A program made the position numbers and the translations under genes. Positions 8,426 to 16,980 of a stretch of 64,000 nt of DNA are shown piece after piece. The stretch is from contig JADGDE010000001.1 in NCBI GenBank assembly GCA_016745035.1, forward strand, positions 125,857-189,856, written 5' to 3'. The stretch's first letter is position 1. Every line of letters begins with the position of its first letter. Below the pieces are notes generated by a model. That model searched no databases. It saw only the letters and a program-made list of their open reading frames with translations, and was not told where the DNA came from. The stretch is from Thiotrichales bacterium. Its GTDB lineage: Bacteria; Pseudomonadota; Gammaproteobacteria; Beggiatoales; Beggiatoaceae.

Positions 8426-9865
8426 TTATTGTGTTGATGAGACGGGCTCATTTTTTTTCTGAGATAAAGCTTTATAAATATCAATTAAAGTCTCGACTAT
8501 GCGATCCACATCATTTTGTTGTGTTCTCCAATTACTAAATGCGGCTCGAATAAATCGCTGCTCATTGATCACTGTCGGAGTAAAAAATACCTCTCCCCCT
8601 AAATTTACCTCTGTTAAAAACTGGTTAGTAAATTCTGTATCATTAACTGATTTATTTGGTAATAAAGGAGCAAAACAAGTGATATTTAAGCGGGGTTTTT
8701 CTAAAACAGTGAACATGTTACTAGATTCAAGACGGCTGGCCATTTGCTTTGCTAAATGACAATGTTGTTCAACAATTTGCCGAAAGGTATCTGCACCATA
8801 GGCTACAAGAGAGAACCATACAGGTAGAGTGCGAAAGCGTCTGGAATTCTCTATCCCGACATCCATTGGCTCAAGTTGATCCGTTGAGGTTTCAAGATAT
8901 ACTGCATTATTTCGAAAAACACGATGTTGTAAATCGAAGTGACGTGTAAAAAATAGTCCACAGTCGTAAGGAACGTTTAACCATTTATGAACATCTGCAG
9001 TAATTGAGTCGGCCTTTTCCATGCCTTTGGTTAAGGATTCCAAATTTGGAGAGAGACGAGTAAAAATACCAAAAGCAGCATCAACGTGTAGCCAAGCGTT
9101 ATATTTTTTACATAAGTCAGCCATTTCATTGATTGAATCAAAATCCCCAGTATTTACTGTCCCTGCATTGGCAACAACGATATTAACCATTTCTGAGTTA
9201 CTGGCTAATTGTTCTTCCAGAACCTTAGTATTGATCGCTTCGCGATTCGGTAAAGTTGGTATGCGTATTAAATTATTTCGCCCCAGGCCTACTAATGATA
9301 ATGCTTTGTTGATACTGGCATGAGAGCTAGCACTATAGATTCGTATCTTACCTGAAGTTACTCCTTGTTCTGAGAAATTAATGCCTAACTTATCACCGGC
9401 CCATTCACGTGCAATTGCCATGGCTAAAATATTGGATGCAGTGGCGCCAGTAGTCAGAATCCCATGAAAATTATTTTGTGGGAGATTAAAAAGTTGTTTG
9501 AGCATTTCTATTGTTTGCCGTTCAAGATCTACAGCAATAGAATCTCCCCCTATCATCACATTTTGATCGAGTACAGAAACTAACCAGTCTGCAATTAATG
9601 CAGCGGGTGTAGTACCACCAGTAATAAAACCTAGGAAACGTGAGCCTGCGCTGGCAGACAACATGGGCAGAATTGATTGTTTAAATATATCCAATGTATG
9701 GTTTGTACCTAAACCTGATTCTGACAATTTATCCAAATCTAAAGAAGGTAACTTTGTATGCGCGACTTTCCTCGTTGTCGCGCCAACATATAGCTCAATA
9801 GCAGTGCGTTGGGTTTGATCAATAATTGAATTGAGATTATTTATATCTTCAAACAGTTTATCCAT
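8426..9865 (-). CDS. PLP-dependent group II amino acid decarboxylase
   Basis: A 479-residue fold-type I decarboxylase of the aromatic amino acid/glutamate/diaminobutyrate decarboxylase group. The PLP lysine is K294 in DVHKWLNVPYDCG, with D262 in the HVDAAFG motif pairing with the pyridine nitrogen. TTGATASN is the phosphate-binding region and SSHASINKA the usual substrate-side histidine. These enzymes turn an amino acid into an amine. Which amino acid is used cannot be read with confidence. It is the first gene of the decarboxylase-acyltransferase-diiron operon. The divergent side (9866-10121) is a 256-bp promoter region that also serves a small membrane protein on the other strand. Confidence 0.85.
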   Translation of the reverse strand: MDKLFEDINNLNSIIDQTQRTAIELYVGATTRKVAHTKLPSLDLDKLSESGLGTNHTLDIFKQSILPMLSASAGSRFLGFITGGTTPAALIADWLVSVLDQNVMIGGDSIAVDLERQTIEMLKQLFNLPQNNFHGILTTGATASNILAMAIAREWAGDKLGINFSEQGVTSGKIRIYSASSHASINKALSLVGLGRNNLIRIPTLPNREAINTKVLEEQLASNSEMVNIVVANAGTVNTGDFDSINEMADLCKKYNAWLHVDAAFGIFTRLSPNLESLTKGMEKADSITADVHKWLNVPYDCGLFFTRHFDLQHRVFRNNAVYLETSTDQLEPMDVGIENSRRFRTLPVWFSLVAYGADTFRQIVEQHCHLAKQMASRLESSNMFTVLEKPRLNITCFAPLLPNKSVNDTEFTNQFLTEVNLGGEVFFTPTVINEQRFIRAAFSNWRTQQNDVDRIVETLIDIYKALSQKKNEPVSSTQ

Positions 9866-10120
9866 AATATTTTATCTTTACCCCTACCTAGTGAAGGGGC
9901 TAATTTACAGATAAATATGTTGTGTGAATAGATGCAGTTGATACTAACTCAATGAAACAGTTTGTTTTAAGCAAGATATAATTACAAAATTGATTGCAAA
10001 ATTATGGAAATTAGATAAAACTTGCGACGTAAATAAGATGTTGCTTAATGTTGAATAAATGGATATCGATTTATGTGAGTGTAGCGACTAAATTTAAAAT
10101 TACGTTAAGTTGGTTACTAG

Positions 10121-10244
10121 AGCCATTCCCGCTCTGAATCATATAACCAGTTGATAAATATAGTATATTTTTATTTGGACACTAATTTTTCGATAAAATA
10201 AAATCTATATTTTTCAATAAATTGCGAGGTGAGCGGGAATGGCT
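10121..10244. repeat. 124-bp MITE-like element, copy 1, with perfect 14-bp ends
   Basis: Perfect terminal inverted repeats agccattcccgctc and gagcgggaatggct flank about 96 bp of AT-rich sequence. A second copy in the same orientation lies at 12603-12725, sharing an internal block (ataaccagttgataaatata) and the right end. Copy 1 sits in the divergent promoter region and ends 38 bp before the membrane protein start, so it could carry regulatory sites. No transposase is encoded. Confidence 0.7.
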
Positions 10245-10281
10245 GTGGTTACTACGTAAGCATCTATTTGTGTATTCTAGT

Positions 10282-10719
10282 ATGAAAGCTATAAACATTG
10301 CAGCCAATTTTAACCGGAATGAAGCGGTGTTAGATAATAAATTATATGCTCCAAGTCTAGCTTTTATTGGCTTTGGTGGATGGGCGCTCTATATAAATAG
10401 TTCGGATGTGAATATTGCTTTTTATGCAGCCATTATTCAAGGGATAGGAAGTTTTACTGTTACGTTGATAATACAAACTGCTATAAAATTTATTTTGAAG
10501 TACAGCCGAGCGGTAAAGTCATATGCAATTAAGCTGTTATTAGCTGTTCTACCCAGTGTAATTCTTACTGGCATTATTGCGAGTGTCCATGCAGCTACTC
10601 ACACACAAGAGATACTGATAACTGTTTTACCTTCATTGTTGATTGGTTCAATATTTAGTTGTTATCACGCAATAAACTGCTTGGATAAGCAAAAAAATTT
10701 AAACATAGAGGGAAAATAA
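10282..10719 (+). CDS. Small four-helix membrane protein, unknown
   Basis: A 145-residue hydrophobic protein with about four membrane segments (roughly residues 22-40, 45-68, 78-100 and 108-130). I start at ATG 10282; an upstream in-frame start would begin inside the 124-bp repeat and is less credible. No family was recognised. It ends one base before the rubredoxin start, so the two are almost certainly co-transcribed. A membrane partner handed electrons by the rubredoxin is a possible reading, not shown by sequence. Confidence 0.6.
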   Translation: MKAINIAANFNRNEAVLDNKLYAPSLAFIGFGGWALYINSSDVNIAFYAAIIQGIGSFTVTLIIQTAIKFILKYSRAVKSYAIKLLLAVLPSVILTGIIASVHAATHTQEILITVLPSLLIGSIFSCYHAINCLDKQKNLNIEGK

Positions 10720-10720
10720 A

Positions 10721-10894
10721 ATGGAAAAATGGGAATGTTCAATTTGTGGATTTGTTTATGATGAAGCAATTGGGTTGTTGAGAGATCATATTGCTTCAGG
10801 GACAAAATTTGAGGATATAGATCCCGACTGGATCTGTCCAGATTGTCAGATGGGAAAAGATCGGTTTGAATTAAAAAAAGATACTATAGCTTAG
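10721..10894 (+). CDS. Rubredoxin
   Basis: A 57-residue protein with both rubredoxin iron knuckles, CSICG (C6, C9) and CPDC (residues 42-45), plus the usual aromatic and acidic residues around them (FVYDEA, DPDW). Rubredoxins carry one electron on a single Fe(SCys)4 centre and feed oxygenases such as alkane hydroxylase, or diiron proteins. It lies one base after the membrane protein gene and within 4 kb of the diiron protein, for which it is an obvious candidate donor. That pairing is inferred from proximity. Single-domain and slightly longer than the minimal family length. Confidence 0.88.
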   Translation: MEKWECSICGFVYDEAIGLLRDHIASGTKFEDIDPDWICPDCQMGKDRFELKKDTIA

Positions 10895-11023
10895 TCAGTA
10901 AAAATTAATAAATTTAAAAACAAATGGCACTGTTGATGTTAATGCAGTGATATCCTTTCTTAATTTTAAGGAGGAAGCTGGCTGGCTTCACTGTGCTACT
11001 TGCTTAATTTAAGGTATCACAAG

Positions 11024-12472
11024 TTAATTTAATATGCTTTTGTTCTTATGTGTTAGTTCACCAAGACGCCTAATTGCATATTCCAGTTTATTTGTCCATA
11101 GATACCCGCAACTAAGTCTTAAGCAGTTTTTATATCGTCCAGAAACAGAAAACAATGAACCTTGCATAACCTCAATGGATTCATTTGCTGCTTGCTGCTG
11201 TATTGTGTCGGCATTGTATTCTATGGGTAACTCAACCCATAGTACAAAACCACCATTTGGTTGAGTTATGCAAGTTCCTTTTGGAAAGTATTCTTTGACA
11301 GCAAAGCGCATACGCATAGTTTGCTGTGCTAAAGATCGCCTTAGTTTGGCAATATGTTTATCAAAACGGTGGCTATCGAGAAAACACTGCATCACAAATT
11401 GATATAGGGAAGAGGTCGCCAAATTATTTGATAACTTCAATTCTGTTATTTTTTCCGTATAACGTCCGCCTGCTACCCAGCCAAGACGTAAACCAGGTGC
11501 CACAGACTTAGAGAAGGAACTGCATAACATGACATTACCTTCTTTATCGAAATATTTTACGGGATGGGGAGGCGAGCTAGTGTAAGAACATTCGCTAAAT
11601 ATATCATCCTCGATTAGAGGTACTTGATATTGATCACCAAGTTCTACCAGTTTTTGTTTAGATTCGTTGCTCATACAAAATCCGAGTGGATTTTGATAAT
11701 TTGCTGAGAATAGACAGGCCTTGATGTGGCCTTTATTAAATTGTTTCTCCAGTTCATCCAAACAAAGACCTTGTTTTTGATCAGTACGAATTTCTGCTGC
11801 ATGTAAGCCTAAGCTCTCCAGTAATAAGAGAAGACCATAATACGCAGGAGATTCCACCGCAACGGTATCTCCTGGTTTTGTAACCACCCTTAAACACAGG
11901 GATAGTGCATCTAAACAGCCATTTGTAATGGTGATTTCATCTAAAGGGATAGATAAACCTCGCATACTATAACGACGCGCTATGGCACCGCGTAATTCTG
12001 GTTCACCATGTGCTTCACTGTAGCTTAAGCTTCGTGCTAGTAAACTTTTATCATGCAATACATCGCTTACTATCTTTGTAATATCACGCATAGGAATTAA
12101 TTCGGGTGAAATTACTGCAACACCAAATGAGTGGTTAATTTTATTCTCAGGGCTATCAATTAATATTTGCACAAGATGGCTGTTTTGGATATCTCTTGCT
12201 ATTGGTTGTACTGCTATATGTTTAGACTCAAGGTTCATAGATTTTACTTTGTTTGAAACATAGAAACCTGACTGAGACCTTGACTCGACGATATCCTTTG
12301 ATTCAAGAAGTCTATAGGCATTAAGGACTGTATTACTGCTGATCTTTCGTTTTCGACAAAGTTCACGAATAGAGGGCAGTCGTGAAGCAGGTGCATAAGC
12401 ACCATTATATATTTGCTGCATCATATATTCTGCTAGTTCAATATACAGGTAATAACTTGATTTTTTTGACAT
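11024..12472 (-). CDS. MocR-type regulator: GntR winged helix fused to aminotransferase-like domain
   Basis: A 482-residue PdxR/MocR family protein. Residues 1-75 form the GntR DNA-binding domain (GAYAPASRLPSIRELC, ISSNTVLNAYRLLE). Residues 110-475 form a fold-type I aminotransferase-like domain with ITNGCLDALSLCL, SANYQNPLG, IEDDIFSEC and the PLP-lysine motif SSFSKSVAPGLRLGW. Family members usually sense PLP or an amino-compound adduct and control neighbouring genes. It is convergent with the rubredoxin gene, and a repeat copy lies 131 bp upstream of its start. It is the natural candidate regulator of the decarboxylase operon and the membrane protein-rubredoxin pair. Confidence 0.85.
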   Translation of the reverse strand: MSKKSSYYLYIELAEYMMQQIYNGAYAPASRLPSIRELCRKRKISSNTVLNAYRLLESKDIVESRSQSGFYVSNKVKSMNLESKHIAVQPIARDIQNSHLVQILIDSPENKINHSFGVAVISPELIPMRDITKIVSDVLHDKSLLARSLSYSEAHGEPELRGAIARRYSMRGLSIPLDEITITNGCLDALSLCLRVVTKPGDTVAVESPAYYGLLLLLESLGLHAAEIRTDQKQGLCLDELEKQFNKGHIKACLFSANYQNPLGFCMSNESKQKLVELGDQYQVPLIEDDIFSECSYTSSPPHPVKYFDKEGNVMLCSSFSKSVAPGLRLGWVAGGRYTEKITELKLSNNLATSSLYQFVMQCFLDSHRFDKHIAKLRRSLAQQTMRMRFAVKEYFPKGTCITQPNGGFVLWVELPIEYNADTIQQQAANESIEVMQGSLFSVSGRYKNCLRLSCGYLWTNKLEYAIRRLGELTHKNKSILN

Positions 12473-12602
12473 TTTATTTATGAATCAATAGGCCGTGGTT
12501 TGCTCTGCTCACGCTATCTATCCTTATTCGTTAGTTTTTTCTGTTCTTATTGAAGTCATTAAAATTAATAGTGGTTCCTTCAAATTATTTAAGCATATCA
12601 TC

Positions 12603-12725
12603 AGCTATTCCCGCGCTTATTTATATAACCAGTTGATAAATATAGTATATTGTAATTTAACGATTAATTTTTCTATAAAATAAAGTATATATTTTCAATA
12701 AGTTACGAGGTGAGCGGGAATGGCT
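12603..12725. repeat. MITE-like element, copy 2 of the 124-bp family
   Basis: The right end gagcgggaatggct is identical to copy 1; the left end agctattcccgcgc has two changes. The orientation matches copy 1. The two copies enclose the membrane protein, rubredoxin and regulator genes, giving a composite-like layout, and each lies in a promoter region. Confidence 0.65.
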
Positions 12726-13168
12726 GGCATATCATCACAGTGGTTGTATCGGTTATCTGACTTATAATATCTTAGAATTTATTCGTAGTGCGATACACAG
12801 TATTCATCATGACGCACACGCTCAATTCGCATTGCATGTAAATGTTTGTTGGACATAACCGCGATAATCCGGCTTCTATTTCTAGGAATTTATTTTTAGA
12901 AAGCTAGCCTGGATGGCCGAGAATATACCCTTAAAATCCCCCTCCCTGAAAAAAATGTAATGACCCTTTTTGTCATTTTTCAAGGTTGTGTTAACCTTAA
13001 ATTTTTCTTATTTAATCAATACTCAACTCGTAAATCGCATATCTCGTAGGGTGTATAAGCACAGCGTCATACATCATAAACGAAACCCGAAAGTTTAAAG
13101 ATTCCTCTTAATTCCAAGGCTTCGATTGGTGCATGGCGGCAACGCCTTATGCACCCTACGGTTTTTGC
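12726..13168. repeat. Intergenic region with a REP/BIME-like inverted pair
   Basis: No convincing gene here. cgtagggtgtataag (near 13045) and cttatgcaccctacg (13146-13160) form an inverted pair, and the right member is itself part of a hairpin ggtgcat-ggcg/cgcc-atgcacc at 13128-13157. The tail gcaccctacggttttt is shared with the REP hairpins beside the RAYT gene at 21261 and 21436, so these are one repeat family. It lies just past the end of hdrB. Confidence 0.55.
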
Positions 13169-14068
13169 TTATTTATTAGCAATCGCCTCCAACTGCTTGG
13201 CCTTAATAATCTGACCATTCAGCGCCGAGTCTTTCGCATTGCGTCCATAAGCCACACTCATCAAGGTACTGTAATAGACCACGGGAATGTTGAACTTAGT
13301 GCCGTATTTTTCGTTGATTTGGTCTTGGTAGACTTCAACGTTCATTTGGCACACAGGGCATGGGGTGACGATCATGTCTGCACCGCCGTCATAGGCTGCG
13401 CCGATGATGTCTTTAATCATGTCCTGAGATTTTTCAGGTTCGGAAAATGCTAGCGCACCACCACAACATTGAACTTTCTTGTCGTAGTTTTTCACCGGAT
13501 CTGCGCCCAAAGTTTCGACCAATTTGTCGAGGTACATTGGGTTTTCATAAGATTCGCCATCAATGCCGAAAGGACGGTTGGTTTGGCAACCAACGTAGCC
13601 TGCGATTTTGATGCCTTCCAAAGGTTTTTTGACCTTCGCGCCCAGTGCTTCGTAACCAAAATCCTCAATTAAGACTTCTGCCATGTGGCGGACTTCTTTG
13701 TTGTTTTTGATTTCAAGCCCAGCAGCAGAAAGCGCTTGATTGGTTTCTGCCATCAAGTCAGCGCTTTCGTCTAAACGCTCTTTGGTTTCTTTGGTTGCGA
13801 GCCAACACGCAGCACAAGTTGCCACAATGTCTTGATCGGGATGCGCTTGTTCTGACAGGGCGATGTTACGCGCTGAGAGTGCCAAACGGGGTAATTCACC
13901 ACCGCCTGCGTAGCCGATAGAGGCTGCGCAACAGTTCCAATCAGGGATGTGGTTGAGTTGGATATCCAACTCTTCACACATACTATTGGTGGAGATGAGG
14001 TAGTTAATCGAGGATGCGCCTTTTTGCGAGGAGCAACCTGGATAAAAGGAGTATTCTTTTTTTGCCAT
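13169..14068 (-). CDS. hdrB: HdrB-like subunit of the Qmo/Hdr complex (CCG-domain protein)
   Basis: A 299-residue protein with the two cysteine-rich CCG domains of heterodisulfide reductase subunit B: YPGCSSQ...NCCAA...CAACW in the first half and GYVGCQ...QCCGGA...CPVCQMN in the second. In methanogens these ligate non-cubane [4Fe-4S] clusters at the disulfide-reducing site. In some sulfur oxidisers and Gram-positive sulfate reducers HdrC and HdrB follow qmoAB and replace the haem subunit QmoC. It is last in the qmoA-qmoB-hdrC-hdrB operon, 15 bp after hdrC. Its likely job is passing electrons between the Qmo flavoproteins and the quinone pool or a thiol carrier. Confidence 0.9.
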   Translation of the reverse strand: MAKKEYSFYPGCSSQKGASSINYLISTNSMCEELDIQLNHIPDWNCCAASIGYAGGGELPRLALSARNIALSEQAHPDQDIVATCAACWLATKETKERLDESADLMAETNQALSAAGLEIKNNKEVRHMAEVLIEDFGYEALGAKVKKPLEGIKIAGYVGCQTNRPFGIDGESYENPMYLDKLVETLGADPVKNYDKKVQCCGGALAFSEPEKSQDMIKDIIGAAYDGGADMIVTPCPVCQMNVEVYQDQINEKYGTKFNIPVVYYSTLMSVAYGRNAKDSALNGQIIKAKQLEAIANK

Positions 14069-14083
14069 TGTCGTTATCCTCGT

Positions 14084-14710
14084 TTATTTGCCGAACTTGT
14101 CAAGTTTGGCATCTTCAATTTCACGGGCTTTGTCGAGCATAGCATGGAAGCCTGCTTGATCTTTTACGCCGTGACCACCCAAAATTTCCATGGGGTTGAG
14201 ACGTTTGGCGAAAAACATGCCTTGACCGATAGAACGCATTTCTAAGGATTTTTTCACCCCTTCTGAAAAACCATTCATGAAGTAGAGGTTTAAGCCCAGT
14301 TTTAACTCGTTTACACGACCGGTTTTGGTCAAATTATCCCAGAACAATTGGGCAAATTTTTGCGTAGGTTGGTTTTTAGGGCTTAATCCTAGGCGGGCAG
14401 CATAGTGCGCCAAGCCGTGCATGATGTGGGTAATCGGCAGCTCGCGTGGGCAGCGGACGATACAATTGTAGCAGGAGGTACACATCCACATAGCGTCAGA
14501 GCTAAGGACTTCGTCGCGTTTGCCTGCACGAATCATCATGAACAGTTTTTGTGGGGTATGTTCCCAAGCGTCGCCTAAAGGACAGGAGCCTGCGCATACG
14601 CCACATTGCATACACATCTTGACCCAGTCACCTTCTTCGACATTAGCCTCGACTTCTTTAAGAAAGTTGTTGCGGTATTTTTCCACAACACGATTGTTTA
14701 ATTCACTCAT
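14084..14710 (-). CDS. hdrC: HdrC-like iron-sulfur subunit
   Basis: A 208-residue electron-transfer subunit with two [4Fe-4S] motifs, CMQCGVCAGSCPLGD (residues 33-47) and CTSCYNCIVRCPRE (about 78-91), in the order and spacing of heterodisulfide reductase subunit C. No membrane segments are seen, so unlike QmoC it has no cytochrome b part. It lies between qmoB and hdrB and should relay electrons between the flavin subunits and HdrB. The start ATG at 14710 gives the usual short N-terminus before the first cluster. Confidence 0.9.
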   Translation of the reverse strand: MSELNNRVVEKYRNNFLKEVEANVEEGDWVKMCMQCGVCAGSCPLGDAWEHTPQKLFMMIRAGKRDEVLSSDAMWMCTSCYNCIVRCPRELPITHIMHGLAHYAARLGLSPKNQPTQKFAQLFWDNLTKTGRVNELKLGLNLYFMNGFSEGVKKSLEMRSIGQGMFFAKRLNPMEILGGHGVKDQAGFHAMLDKAREIEDAKLDKFGK

Positions 14711-14760
14711 TACGATACCTGTGTGTCACAGTCGGGGGAAGCACGCTTCCCCTACCGACA

Positions 14761-16977
14761 TTAGAATTTGAAAGGACTCATGCCGATTTTTTGAACCGTT
14801 TCCGCCATCTCGTTGATGATTTGCGGAATCCGTTCGACATCGGTGATCGCGACTTCGTGTGTCCCGACCCGTTCTTTTTCTAATTGCAGTTGACTCAAGG
14901 TGTCGTCAATTTTGCTCATACGGATATGGGCAATTTCAGAACCTTTAACAAAGTGACATTGATAGTTTTCACCTTTTTGACAACCGAGCAACATAATACC
15001 ATCATAACCACTGTTGAGTGCATCGGTAATCCAAATGGTATTGACCGAGCCTAAGCAACGTACAGGAATGGCACGCACGTAAGCGCTGTATTCGACTTTG
15101 TTCATCGCTGCCATGTCCATTGCAGGATAGGCATCGTTTTCACAAGCCAGTGCTAACAGACGTGGTTTTTCTTCAAACTCGTCGGGCATGTCAACGGCTT
15201 TAATTTGCTGACCCACCGAATCGACTGAGTAGTTAGCGAAAGAGATAACCCGTACAGGACACGCGCCCATGCAAGTACCACAACGACGGCAACGCCCTTC
15301 ATTGTATTGTGGGAAGCCGCGTTCGTCTTCGTTAATCGCACCGAAAGGACACTCAACTGTGCAACGTTTGCACTGGGTGCAGCCTTCTTTACGGAAGCTA
15401 GGGAAGCTCAAGTCGCCAGAGCGAGGGTGAGCCGCCAAGCCTTTAGAGCTGTTTTCAATCGCTTGAATGGCTTTCATCGCCGCGCCAGTGGCATCGTCCA
15501 TCGCTTGTTTGATGTCCATAGGACGACGAACAGGGCCTGCGGTATAAATACCGGTACGGCGCGTTTCGTAAGGGAAGCAAATGAAATGTGAGTCGGTGAA
15601 ACCGTGTACCAGTTGTGGAATATCTTTACCTTGACGATAATCGAGATTCAAAATAGAAACAGGGGTTTCGGTGACTTCTTCGCCTTCTGCTGGTGCAGGT
15701 GCGTCAATGTTGACACCTGAGTTTGGCAACATACCTGTGGCTAAGACGACTAAGTCGAAGTTTTGTTCAACATTTTCATCAAGAATCAAATCGTTGAATT
15801 TAACTAAAGGACCCGTGTCCCCCGGTGTAACTTCGCTGACTTCGCCCTTGGTGAAGATAACGCCTTGTTTTTGCGCGCTACGATAGAAGTCTTCACCACC
15901 CGCGCCTGGGGTACGCAGGTCGGTATACATGACCACGGTATCGGTATCAGGGTTGGCTTGTTTGAAGTACATCGCTTGCTTGATGCTGGTCGCACAACAG
16001 TGACCTGAGCAATAAGACAAATGCCCTTCTTTTTCACTGCGTTGTCCGGCACATTGGACGAATAAGACCGATTCAACTGCTTTCGCATCCGAAGGACGTT
16101 TAATCGCGCCGCCGTTGGCTTCTTTAGCTAAGGCTTCTAAACCGAGTTGGTCAACCACGTCTGGGCTTTCAGGAGAAAACTCAGTCAATTGCGACATATC
16201 ATAAGGTTCAAAACCACTAGATTGTACAATCGCACCAAAGTTTTCGGTGGTGGTGTCGCCGCTTTCGGTACTGATGTCAACCGAGAAACGCCCGGGCGCA
16301 CCGCTAGTTTTGGTCACGGTAGAGTTTAAGTAAACCGTAATCCGCGGGTTGCCTTGGATTTGAGTGGCTAAGCTATCAACACCGTTATCAACAGGCAAGC
16401 TATAAGGCGCACGTTCTGGTACACGCTTATATAAAGCCGCTGCTGTGCCGCCTAAGTGACCGGCTTTCTCAACAAGACCCACATTGTAGCCAGCTTTCGC
16501 GGCTTCAATTGCTGAAGTCATGCCAGTGATGCCACCGCCGACAACCAACATATTGCGGTTTAAGCCTTGCTCTTGGCTAGGCGCGGGCAAATCTTGATAT
16601 TTAACTTCCGCACAACCCATGCGAATGTAATCATCCGCCATTTCTTGGGTGCTTTCGCGGGCTTCATCGGTATCAGGACGCACCCAAATTACGCCTTCAC
16701 GTAAATTGGTACGGGTCATGACCACGTTTTCAAAATTAAACGCATCGGTTTTTGCCCTGCGTGAGCAAGCACCTAAAACGATGTGGCTAACGTCGCCCGC
16801 ATCAATATCCGCTTGAATCATTTCAACGCCCGCTTTAGAGCACAAGAACTCATGCTGACGGGTTAATTTAGCGCGACCATCGCTTTTAGCGACTTTCTCT
16901 AATTGGTCACAATCTAGGCGATCCCCTAAACCGCAACCACTGCAAATATAAGCGCCAATATCTTTTTGTACTGCCAT
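14761..16977 (-). CDS. qmoB: QmoB: flavin/iron-sulfur subunit with C-terminal MvhD-like domain
   Basis: A 738-residue HdrA-like protein. It begins with ICSGCGLGDRLDC and carries an FAD-binding VVGGGITGM motif near residue 142. Two [4Fe-4S] sites follow (CTQCKRCTVECPFG and CRRCGTCMGACPVR, about 533-580). The C-terminus is an MvhD-like domain with VRCLGSVN and LGCQKGENYQC. This layout is diagnostic for QmoB of the quinone-interacting membrane oxidoreductase complex, the redox partner of APS reductase. It lies three bases after qmoA, so translation is probably coupled. Confidence 0.92.
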   Translation of the reverse strand: MAVQKDIGAYICSGCGLGDRLDCDQLEKVAKSDGRAKLTRQHEFLCSKAGVEMIQADIDAGDVSHIVLGACSRRAKTDAFNFENVVMTRTNLREGVIWVRPDTDEARESTQEMADDYIRMGCAEVKYQDLPAPSQEQGLNRNMLVVGGGITGMTSAIEAAKAGYNVGLVEKAGHLGGTAAALYKRVPERAPYSLPVDNGVDSLATQIQGNPRITVYLNSTVTKTSGAPGRFSVDISTESGDTTTENFGAIVQSSGFEPYDMSQLTEFSPESPDVVDQLGLEALAKEANGGAIKRPSDAKAVESVLFVQCAGQRSEKEGHLSYCSGHCCATSIKQAMYFKQANPDTDTVVMYTDLRTPGAGGEDFYRSAQKQGVIFTKGEVSEVTPGDTGPLVKFNDLILDENVEQNFDLVVLATGMLPNSGVNIDAPAPAEGEEVTETPVSILNLDYRQGKDIPQLVHGFTDSHFICFPYETRRTGIYTAGPVRRPMDIKQAMDDATGAAMKAIQAIENSSKGLAAHPRSGDLSFPSFRKEGCTQCKRCTVECPFGAINEDERGFPQYNEGRCRRCGTCMGACPVRVISFANYSVDSVGQQIKAVDMPDEFEEKPRLLALACENDAYPAMDMAAMNKVEYSAYVRAIPVRCLGSVNTIWITDALNSGYDGIMLLGCQKGENYQCHFVKGSEIAHIRMSKIDDTLSQLQLEKERVGTHEVAITDVERIPQIINEMAETVQKIGMSPFKF

Positions 16978-16980
16978 GTC

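Noticed and set aside
10222-10281. Upstream extension of the small membrane protein
   Set aside because: It begins inside the 124-bp repeat; ATG 10282 is the better start.
12495-12683. Plus-strand open frame upstream of the regulator
   Set aside because: It runs into repeat copy 2, has no family signature, and lies in the regulator's promoter region.
12738-12860. Short open stretch encoding a His-rich peptide after repeat copy 2
   Set aside because: No start with a ribosome site and no recognisable family; left as intergenic.
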